Source: Prevotellaceae bacterium (GTDB lineage: Bacteria > Bacteroidota > Bacteroidia > Bacteroidales > UBA932). Taken from it: a stretch of DNA of 13,583 nucleotides. The stretch is from positions 1-13,583 of the forward strand of contig JAIROF010000068.1 in NCBI GenBank assembly GCA_031257655.1. The letters run 5' to 3'. The notes below the pieces were generated by a model that saw only the letters and a program-made list of their open reading frames with translations, did no database searches and had not been told where the DNA came from. This document shows, in pieces, positions 1-5,948 of this stretch; the first letter of the stretch is position 1; the number at the start of each line of letters is the position of its first letter. The position numbers and the translations under genes are program-made.

Positions 1-112
1 ACTACAAACTACAAACTACAAACTACAAACTACAAACTACAAACTACAAACTACAAACTACAAACTACAAACTACAAACTACAAACTACAAACTACAAAC
101 TACAAACTACAA
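1..112. repeat. Heptanucleotide tandem repeat (ACTACAA)16
   Basis: Sixteen perfect copies of the 7-bp unit ACTACAA run from the first base of the window to 112. The array may extend beyond the window. It is the longest and most uniform of the heptamer arrays in this window; the others use different 7-mers. Confidence 0.95.
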
Positions 113-160
113 ACAATAACCTAATTACCTCATTATTAATGAAAATTGGAGACGAGCAAA

Positions 161-327
161 TGGAAAATGAGGTAATGAGGTTGGATGGCGATCGGCTAAC
201 TAATTGCTACTGAGGTTGTTTTGTTAGAAAAGTTAGGTGTAACCGAGCGCAGCGAGCTCACGAACACCAAAAATAAGCACGAGTGAGTAAATTAGGTTTT
301 TCGCCCCCACAATTTATGACACTACCC
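161..327. repeat. Left copy of an inverted repeat shared with the right window end
   Basis: This stretch is matched on the opposite strand by 13464-13583. Identical blocks include a 21-bp block at 205-225 (13519-13539 on the other side), a 14-bp block at 289-302 (13490-13503) and a 19-bp block at 309-327 (13464-13482). The outer edge in both copies reads GGGTAGTGTCATAAATTGT when read into the repeat, which looks like an insertion-sequence or MITE terminus. A smaller inverted pair, ATTACCTCATT (124-134) and AATGAGGTAAT (166-176), lies at the other side. No transposase is visible, so the type of element is undetermined. Confidence 0.75.
239..290. mobile_element. 48-bp insertion with GTAA duplication inside the left repeat
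   Basis: The right-end copy of the repeat reads ...TTAGGTGTAAATTAGG... without interruption. The left copy has 48 extra bases at this point, flanked by GTAA at 239-242 and 287-290. The inserted segment has short inverted pieces (CTCAC and GTGAG) and the palindromic-looking core GAGCGCAGCGAGCTC. This fits a small REP/MITE-like insertion with a 4-bp target duplication, judged from only one occupied and one empty site. Confidence 0.5.
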
Positions 328-392
328 AATTTTTCATAGCACCTCAAAAAAAGAATTAGCCTATAAACCTGCTCCTTCGAGGTTTCCTCCCT

Positions 393-441
393 AGTTTTTA
401 GTTTTTAGTTTTTAGTTTTTAGTTTTTAGTTTTTAGTTTTT
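393..441. repeat. Heptanucleotide repeat (AGTTTTT)7 over the SulP transporter stop codon
   Basis: Seven copies of AGTTTTT lie at the 3' end of the SulP transporter gene. The stop codon of that gene (TAA, complement of 433-435) lies within the array. Confidence 0.95.
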
Positions 442-2118
442 AACTATTTCTTCCGCGCGCTTCATGGCCTTGCTGATGTGGTCGAAGACGTTGTTGGCGC
501 CGATGAGGTCGTAGAGGCCGTCGGTTTTGAGGGAATTTTCGACCGAAGGGTTTACGCCGGAGAGGAGGATATGTATTTTTTCGCCTCTGCACTTTCGGTA
601 AAAGCTGCGGAGGTTTCGCAGCCCGGTAGAATCCATGAATGGCACCTTGCGCATGCGTATGATGCGCACTTTAGGCGGGCGGACGACCTGCTTCTGCGCC
701 TCCTCAAACCGGTTGGCGACGCCAAAAAAGAAGGGGCCGTCTATCTCAAAGACGTCCACGCCCTTTGGGATGCTCAGCGCCTCCTCCGTCAGCACCTCCT
801 GCTCGCTTTCGCCGGGCGCAATTTTTTCCTTTATCACCTGGATGCCGGTTGCTTTCGATATGCGTCGCACGAAGAGGAAGAGCGCCAGAATGAGCCCCAC
901 CTCAATGGCAATGGTGAGGTCGAAGATGACGGTGAGCAGGAAGGTTGTCAGGAGCACGGTAACCTCCGATCGGCTGTTTCGGAAGAGGCCCACAAACGAG
1001 CGCCATTCGCTCATGTTGTAGGCCACCACCACGAGTATTCCGGCCAGGCAGGGCATGGGGATGAGCTTTGCCCACTTTGCAAAGATGAGCAGAATGAGCA
1101 GCAGCGCCACCGCGTGCACTATGCCGGCGATGGGCGTTCGTCCGCCGTTTTTGATGTTGGTCATCGTGCGGGCAATGGCGCCGGTGGCGGGGATACCGCC
1201 AAAGAGGGGCGTAACCATGTTGGCCACCCCCTGCGCTATGAGCTCGGTGTTGGAGCGGTGCTTTGCGCCGATGGCGCCGTCGGCCACCATAGCCGAGAGC
1301 AGCGATTCGATGGCGCCCAGCATGGCGATGGTAAAGGCCACCGGGAGCAGCCTCCTGAACGAGGCGAAGTCGATTGCCGGAACGGTTGGGGTCGGCATGT
1401 GGGCGTCGATGCTGCCAAAGCGGCTGCCGATGGTCTCCACCGGCATGTTGAAGATGGCAACCAGCGCCGTGGTGACGATTATGGCGATGAGCGTGCCGGG
1501 GATAAGCTTGTTGACCTTGGCCCAGAAGAGCGACGCCAGCACCGTAAAGAGCGCAATCCCCGTGGCGTGCAGGTTGAGGGATGAAAAGTGGCGGAAGTAG
1601 GCCGCCCACTTTTCGTGGAACTCCACCGGCGTTTCCGGCATGGTAAGCCCAAAAAAATCCTTAACCTGCGTGGAGAAGATGACCAGCGCAATGCCGCTGG
1701 TAAACCCTACGATAACCGGGTAGGGCATGAACTTAATCACGTCGCCCAGCTTGAGCAGCCCCATGATGATGAGCAGGATGCCGGCAAGAAAGGTGGCAAT
1801 CATCAGCCCCGACAGGCCGTAGGAGTTCACCACGCCGGCAACAATCACGATAAATGCGCCCGTAGGCCCGCCTATCTGCACGCGGCTGCCCCCCAAAAGC
1901 GAAATGACAAAGCCCGCTACGATAGCCGTAACAATGCCCTTTTCGGGGGTGACGCCGGAGGCTATGCCAAAGGCAATGGCCAGCGGAAGCGCAACAATGC
2001 CAACGATAATGCCGGCTATGACGTCCTGCAGCAGCTGCTTGCGGCTGTACGTTTTTATGGTGCTCAGCAGCTCGGGGTGAAAGATTTCGGATTTCAGCAT
2101 GTGTACGGATTTCAGCAT
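433..2118 (-). CDS. SulP-family anion transporter with C-terminal STAS domain
   Basis: A 561-residue inner-membrane protein of the SLC26/SulP family, which moves sulfate, bicarbonate or related anions. Residues about 30-420 are a series of hydrophobic segments. They include the GGPTGAF stretch (83-89), typical of the SulP substrate site, and the conserved region around NTELIAQGVANM (290-301) and GGIPATGAIARTMTNIK (307-323). Residues about 450-555 form a STAS domain with the DSTG motif at 496-499. The length is normal. Sulfate is the likely substrate given the sulfur genes nearby, but bicarbonate cannot be excluded. The N-terminus contains MLKSVH followed by MLKSE because of an 18-bp duplication, so translation may start at 2118 or at 2100 (555 aa). 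The stop codon lies in a heptamer array. A good promoter lies about 220 bp upstream. Confidence 0.93.
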   Translation of the reverse strand: MLKSVHMLKSEIFHPELLSTIKTYSRKQLLQDVIAGIIVGIVALPLAIAFGIASGVTPEKGIVTAIVAGFVISLLGGSRVQIGGPTGAFIVIVAGVVNSYGLSGLMIATFLAGILLIIMGLLKLGDVIKFMPYPVIVGFTSGIALVIFSTQVKDFFGLTMPETPVEFHEKWAAYFRHFSSLNLHATGIALFTVLASLFWAKVNKLIPGTLIAIIVTTALVAIFNMPVETIGSRFGSIDAHMPTPTVPAIDFASFRRLLPVAFTIAMLGAIESLLSAMVADGAIGAKHRSNTELIAQGVANMVTPLFGGIPATGAIARTMTNIKNGGRTPIAGIVHAVALLLILLIFAKWAKLIPMPCLAGILVVVAYNMSEWRSFVGLFRNSRSEVTVLLTTFLLTVIFDLTIAIEVGLILALFLFVRRISKATGIQVIKEKIAPGESEQEVLTEEALSIPKGVDVFEIDGPFFFGVANRFEEAQKQVVRPPKVRIIRMRKVPFMDSTGLRNLRSFYRKCRGEKIHILLSGVNPSVENSLKTDGLYDLIGANNVFDHISKAMKRAEEIVKN

Positions 2119-2124
2119 GTGTAC
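2089..2124 (-). repeat. 18-bp tandem duplication at the transporter start codon
   Basis: Two perfect 18-bp copies, 2089-2106 and 2107-2124, each carry an in-frame ATG. They duplicate the start codon and the codons for MLKS, so the gene has two equivalent start sites six codons apart. Confidence 0.85.
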
Positions 2125-2341
2125 GTTTCGCTACGAATGGCGGATAGGGTTTGCGCCGGCTGCGCTGCAAGCCGGGCGGACGGAACGGATGGCCGGCTTG
2201 CGTCTGGCTGGCCGGAATGTTGAGCTGGGCAACTTGTAATCATGTGCGTATGTGTATAGTTTGCGGTTTTTAGCGGTAGGGGAGTACAGATTTTTTTATC
2301 TCCTACAACCGGTTGGCGTTCAGGGTGTATTGTTTGTGCGG

Positions 2342-2372
2342 CAAAATTACAAATAAAAGTTTGAATCAGCAA
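2342..2372 (-). promoter_or_regulatory. Bacteroidetes-type promoter for the SulP transporter gene
   Basis: On the minus strand TTG (2372-2370) is followed after exactly 20 bases by TAATTTTG (2349-2342). This fits the Bacteroidetes sigma-ABfr pattern of a -33 TTG and a -7 TAnnTTTG. It leaves a 5' leader of about 215-235 nt before the start codon. The motif match is seen directly; activity is inferred. Confidence 0.5.
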
Positions 2373-2418
2373 GTAGCCGCTGCAAGATTCTGGGAGGGCA
2401 GGCGACTTTTTTTGGGGT

Positions 2419-2512
2419 GCATTTCAGCGTGTCGCTTTTTCATAACCCGCGCATCCGCCATTGCCATCTCCGGCGTGTTCGCCATTGCGAGCGAGGCGAC
2501 AAGCTGAAATGC
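2419..2512. repeat. Imperfect inverted repeat in the transporter-pfp spacer
   Basis: The arms 2419-2435 and 2496-2512 are complementary at 16 of 17 positions, with a 60-nt interior. G-rich sequence outside the left arm and the C run outside the right arm could extend the pairing. It resembles a dispersed hairpin element. Otherwise the 2119-2634 spacer holds only the promoters, the C/T tract and a direct repeat. Confidence 0.7.
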
Positions 2513-2532
2513 CCCCCCCCCCCCCTTTTTTT
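2512..2532. repeat. Homopolymer tract C14T7 upstream of pfp
   Basis: Fourteen C residues (2512-2525) are followed by seven T residues (2526-2532). The tract ends about 32 bp before the -7 element of the pfp promoter. A run of this length is prone to slipped-strand length change and also to sequencing error. Confidence 0.9.
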
Positions 2533-2564
2533 GCAGGCGCCAAATTTATTACGCAAAAATTGTG

Positions 2565-2572
2565 TACCTTTG
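2565..2572 (+). promoter_or_regulatory. -7 element (TACCTTTG) of the pfp promoter
   Basis: TACCTTTG matches TAnnTTTG exactly and lies 62 bp before the pfp start codon. No clear TTG is seen at the expected 20-bp distance upstream, so the promoter is less certain than that of the SulP gene or the DUF721 gene. Confidence 0.45.
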
Positions 2573-2585
2573 CACGGTTTTTGAT

Positions 2586-2621
2586 TTTACAAACCCACAA
2601 ATCCATTTACAAACCCACAAA
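2586..2621 (+). repeat. 16-bp direct repeat in the pfp leader
   Basis: TTTACAAACCCACAAA occurs at 2586-2601 and again at 2606-2621, 20 bp apart, between the predicted transcription start and the pfp start codon. It could be an operator or leader element, or just a local duplication. Confidence 0.8.
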
Positions 2622-2634
2622 CACGATTCAATTT

Positions 2635-3870
2635 ATGAAAGATGCTATTGCAATTTTGACAGGCGGCGGGCCAGCGCCGGGGATGAACACGGTAGTAGGC
2701 AGCGTTGCCAAGGTTTTTTTGAACAACGGTTACCGCGTCATAGGGCTTCACGGCGGCTACAGCAGCCTTTTCCAGCAAACGCCGCGCATTTCGGATATAG
2801 ACTTTCAGTTTGCCGACGATATTTTTAACCGCGGCGGCTCGGCCATCACCATGAGCCGCTACAAGCCAACGCCGGAGGATTTTGAGCAGCGCTTCAACCT
2901 CGACTTCTTTAAGCAAAACAACATCAAGCTGCTGGTTACCGTTGGCGGCGACGACACGGCCTCGACGGCAAACCGCGTGGCGAAGTTTTTGGCGGACAAA
3001 AAATACCCGATTGCGAACATTCACGTCCCCAAAACCATCGACAACGACTTGCCGCTTCCCAACGGGACGCCCACCTTTGGCTACGAATCGGCGCGTGCCG
3101 AGGGATCCAACATTGCCACGGTGGTGTACGAGGATGCCCGCACGAGCGAAAACTGGTTTATCGTTGCCGCCATGGGGCGCTCGGCAGGCCACCTCGCCTT
3201 TGGCATTGGCGCCTCGTGCCACTACCCCATGATCGTCATCCCCGAAATGTTCAACAAAACGACCATTACGTGCGACAAGATTGTCAACCTCGTCATTTCG
3301 TCCATCATCAAGCGCAAGGTTATGGGCGAAGAGTACGGCGCGGCGGTGATTTCCGAGGGAGTGTTTCACGAGCTGAGCAGCGAGGAAATAAAGAAATCCG
3401 GCGTTAGCTTTTCGTACGACGACCACGGGCACCCCGAGCTGGGAAAGGTCTCAAAGGCGCACATCTTCTGCGAAATGATAGAAAACAGGATTAAGGAAAC
3501 AAAGCTGAAGGTTAAAACCCGTCCGGTGGAGATTGGCTACGAGGTGCGCTGCGACGTGCCCATAGCGTACGACCGCCAGTACTGTACGCTGCTGGGCTTT
3601 GGCGTGTACGACCTCTACAAGGCCGGACATACCGGCTGCATGGTTTACGTGAACAACTTTGGCGACGTTGCCCCGCTCTTTCTCCGCGACCTGCAAGACC
3701 CCAAAACCGGTAAAATCCCGCCGCGCTTAGTGGACATCAACAGCCAGTTTGTGCAGTCTATCATGCGCTACGTGATGCACTTTGTCACCCCCGCCGACTA
3801 TGAGGCGGCAAAGAAGTTCGTGCCCGACCCAGAAACCTACGACTTTAAAAAGATTTTGGAGTGGGAGTGA
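2635..3870 (+). CDS. pfp: Pyrophosphate-dependent 6-phosphofructokinase
   Basis: A 411-residue cytoplasmic glycolytic enzyme that phosphorylates fructose 6-phosphate. The phosphofructokinase fold is shown by GGGPAPGMN (10-18), GGDDT (104-108), PKTIDND (132-138, with catalytic Asp136) and MGR (180-182). Two positions decide the phosphoryl donor. The family's ATP enzymes have Gly after GGD and Gly in PGTIDND. Here these are Asp107 and Lys133, the pattern of PPi-dependent enzymes, so the reaction is probably reversible and uses PPi. The ATG at 2635 was chosen because the similarity begins there and the promoter lies just upstream. An in-frame start at 2461 would add 58 residues translated through the C14 tract, which is implausible. 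The gene converges on the desulfurase gene across a hairpin-repeat spacer. Confidence 0.93.
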   Translation: MKDAIAILTGGGPAPGMNTVVGSVAKVFLNNGYRVIGLHGGYSSLFQQTPRISDIDFQFADDIFNRGGSAITMSRYKPTPEDFEQRFNLDFFKQNNIKLLVTVGGDDTASTANRVAKFLADKKYPIANIHVPKTIDNDLPLPNGTPTFGYESARAEGSNIATVVYEDARTSENWFIVAAMGRSAGHLAFGIGASCHYPMIVIPEMFNKTTITCDKIVNLVISSIIKRKVMGEEYGAAVISEGVFHELSSEEIKKSGVSFSYDDHGHPELGKVSKAHIFCEMIENRIKETKLKVKTRPVEIGYEVRCDVPIAYDRQYCTLLGFGVYDLYKAGHTGCMVYVNNFGDVAPLFLRDLQDPKTGKIPPRLVDINSQFVQSIMRYVMHFVTPADYEAAKKFVPDPETYDFKKILEWE

Positions 3871-3880
3871 TGCGAAAATT

Positions 3881-3914
3881 TTGAATCTTGAATTTGAAAT
3901 TTGAAATTTTGAAT
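3881..3914. repeat. Degenerate heptamer array (TTGAATC/TTGAAAT) after pfp
   Basis: About five loosely repeated 6-7-bp units of the TTGAATC, TTGAATT, TTGAAAT kind begin 10 bp after the pfp stop codon. It is the plus-strand counterpart of the heptamer arrays at the ends of minus-strand genes. Confidence 0.6.
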
Positions 3915-3943
3915 GGCGCGAGGCGCGGGTAGCGAGCGCCGTA

Positions 3944-4343
3944 GAGACGCACGGCGTGCGTCTCGCTGTGCATGCGCATCAGCGCCATTTCGCCGCCCAT
4001 TCGTCGCTGAGACGCACGCCGTGCGTCTCTACAGCGCCATTTCGCCGCCCATTCGTCGCTGAGACGCACGCCGTGCGTCTCTACAGCGCCATTTCGCCGC
4101 TATTTCGTCGCTGAGACGCACGCCGTGCGTCTCTACAGCGCCATTTCGTCGCCCATTCGTCGCTGAGACGCACGCCGCGTCTACAGCGCCATTTCGCTGC
4201 TATTTCGTCGCTATTTCGTCGCTGAGACGCAGCCGTGTCTACAGCGCCATTTCGCTGCTATTTCGTCGCTGATACGCACGCCGTGCGTCTCTACAGCGCC
4301 ATTTCGCCGCCCATTCGTCGCTGAGTCGCACGCCGTGCGTCTC
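3944..4343. repeat. Array of eight hairpin repeats, period about 52 bp
   Basis: Eight units each carry a palindrome of the form GAGACGCAC-n3-GTGCGTCTC, starting at 3944, 4009, 4061, 4113, 4165, 4224, 4271 and 4323. Those at 4165 and 4224 are shortened, and those at 4271 and 4323 have one altered base in the left arm. Between palindromes is a conserved linker of the kind CTACAGCGCCATTTCGCCGC followed by CCATTCGTCGCT or TATTTCGTCGCT. Spacing is mostly 52 bp. The array fills the spacer between the convergent pfp and desulfurase genes and may terminate transcription from both sides. Confidence 0.92.
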
Positions 4344-4391
4344 TACAGCGCCATTTCGCTGCTATTTCATCGCCGCCTGCCGTGCATCGCG

Positions 4392-4426
4392 CCATTAACC
4401 ATTAACCATTAACCATTAACCATTAA
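4392..4426. repeat. Heptanucleotide repeat (CCATTAA)5 over the desulfurase stop codon
   Basis: Five copies of CCATTAA. The stop codon (complement of 4416-4418) and the last codons of the desulfurase gene (Asn-Gly) are made of this repeat. Confidence 0.95.
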
Positions 4427-5948
4427 TAGCGATTTTCCTCACCGCCTCCACGAGCCGGTCGATTTCGGTTGTGGTGTTGTAGAATGAGAAGGAGGGGCGC
4501 ACGGTAGCCTCCACGCCCATTCTGCGCAGGGCTGGCTGGGCGCAGTGGTGTCCGGCGCGCAGGGCGATGCCCTCCTTGTCGAGCAGCGCCCCCACCTCGG
4601 GCGCGGGTATCCCCGGAACAACGAAGGATACTACGCTCACCCTGTCGCGGGGGTTTCCTATCAGCCGGATGCCGTCCACTTGCTCCAGCGCTTGGCGGGC
4701 GTACTCCGTCAGGTAGCGCTCGTACCTTTCGATGTTGTGGATACCCGTCCTGCTCACGTAGTCCAGCGCGGCGCCCAGCCCGATGGCGTCGGCCACGTTG
4801 GGCGTTCCCGCCTCGAACTTGTGTGGGGGCACGTTAAAGATTGTTTCCTCAAACGTCACGTCCTTAATCATGTTTCCGCCGCCCTGCCAGGGGGGGATGA
4901 GCTCCAGCAGCTCCTTTTTTCCGTACACCACGCCGATACCGTTTGGCGCGTAAATCTTGTGGCCGGAGAACGCGAAGAAATCCACGTCCAGCTCCTGCAC
5001 GTCGACGGGGGCGTGGGGTACGGACTGGGCGCCGTCTATCAGGACGCGGGCGCCGTAGCGCTTGGCCATTTCCACCATGATTTTTGCCGGCGACACCGTG
5101 CCGAACGTGTTGTTGACCTGCGCAAACGACACCATTTTTGTGCGGGGGCTTAGCAGGCTTTCGTAGGCCTCGAGTATCACCTCGCCCCGGTCGTTGACGG
5201 GGATGACCCGCAGCGCCGCGCCGCGCTCTTTGGCCAGCTGCTGCCAGGGGACGATGTTGGCGTGGTGGTCTAAGGTGGAGATGATGATTTCGTCGCCCGG
5301 ACGGATGAGCTTTCGCCCGTAGGTTTGCGCCACGAGGTTGATGCCCTCCGTCGTTCCCCGCACAAAGATGACCTCATCGGCGGAGGGCGCGTTGATAAAC
5401 CGCCGCACTTTTTCGCGGGCGCCCTCGTACCCGTCGGTGGCGCGGGCGGCTAAGGTGTGCGATGCGCGGTGGATGTTGGAGTTGTCGCTTTCGTAGTAGC
5501 GCCGGATGGCGTCGATCACCTGCGCGGGCTTTTGCGTTGTGGCGGCGTTGTCGAACCAGATGAGGTCTTTTCCGTTAACCTTTTGGTGGAGGATGGGGAA
5601 ATCCCTGCGGATGGCCTGCACGTCGAACGTTTCCCGCCCGCTGTAGGTGATGGGCTGGTCGCGCAGGAAAGAGTATGGCGAGTAGCCGGTATCGGCAAAC
5701 TCCTGCTCGGCGGCCGTTCGCAGGAGGGCGTTTTCGGCGTGGTTGCCGCTGCCGGGGTCGCCAAAGAACAGCCCCGCCAGCTCCCCCGCCTCGGGGAAGG
5801 CGTCGCCCACGCCGTGGAAGGCGTTGCCCACGCCGTGGGAGGCGGGCGCCTGCAGGCGCTGAAAGGAGGCGTAGATGCTGCTTAAATCCACGGCGTCGTC
5901 CGGCAGATTGGGCAGCTTTAAAATCGGGTTGCTGGGCATGGCGCTCAC
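4416..5948 (-). CDS. Encapsulin cargo: SufS-like cysteine desulfurase
   Basis: A 510-residue PLP enzyme that removes sulfur from L-cysteine, giving alanine and an enzyme persulfide. The catalytic part (about 108-510) is of the group II/SufS type: LDHHANIVPWQ (227-237), the PLP lysine Lys331 in FSGHKIYAPNG, and catalytic Cys469 in RAGHHCAQP. Ordinary SufS proteins are about 400-410 residues. The extra N-terminal 107 residues are rich in Pro, Gly and Ala, look disordered, and hold a hydrophobic patch ELAGLFFG (56-63). Family 2 encapsulin cargo desulfurases are known to use such an extension to dock inside the shell. The start GTG (5948) overlaps the shell gene stop in GTGA; an ATG at 5939 is an alternative. 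The tight coupling to the shell gene supports the cargo role. Confidence 0.92.
   Translation of the reverse strand: MSAMPSNPILKLPNLPDDAVDLSSIYASFQRLQAPASHGVGNAFHGVGDAFPEAGELAGLFFGDPGSGNHAENALLRTAAEQEFADTGYSPYSFLRDQPITYSGRETFDVQAIRRDFPILHQKVNGKDLIWFDNAATTQKPAQVIDAIRRYYESDNSNIHRASHTLAARATDGYEGAREKVRRFINAPSADEVIFVRGTTEGINLVAQTYGRKLIRPGDEIIISTLDHHANIVPWQQLAKERGAALRVIPVNDRGEVILEAYESLLSPRTKMVSFAQVNNTFGTVSPAKIMVEMAKRYGARVLIDGAQSVPHAPVDVQELDVDFFAFSGHKIYAPNGIGVVYGKKELLELIPPWQGGGNMIKDVTFEETIFNVPPHKFEAGTPNVADAIGLGAALDYVSRTGIHNIERYERYLTEYARQALEQVDGIRLIGNPRDRVSVVSFVVPGIPAPEVGALLDKEGIALRAGHHCAQPALRRMGVEATVRPSFSFYNTTTEIDRLVEAVRKIAING
5800..5841 (-). repeat. 21-bp tandem repeat in the cargo extension
   Basis: Two 21-bp copies (5800-5820 and 5821-5841) differ at two positions and encode HGVGNAF (38-44) and HGVGDAF (45-51). 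It is an in-frame duplication inside the disordered cargo-loading region. Confidence 0.85.

Noticed and set aside
478..1584. Long open frame on the plus strand opposite the SulP transporter gene
   Set aside because: Its translation has no recognisable fold and is rich in His, Gly and Arg, as expected from the antisense of a GC-rich membrane-protein gene. The minus strand has clear SulP and STAS motifs.
2461..2634. Upstream in-frame start for pfp adding 58 residues
   Set aside because: The extension is translated through the C14T7 tract and the promoter, has no family similarity, and the family start MKDAIAIL fits the ATG at 2635.
3944..4343. CRISPR array
   Set aside because: The sequences between the palindromes are nearly identical to each other, not unique spacers, and no cas gene is present.
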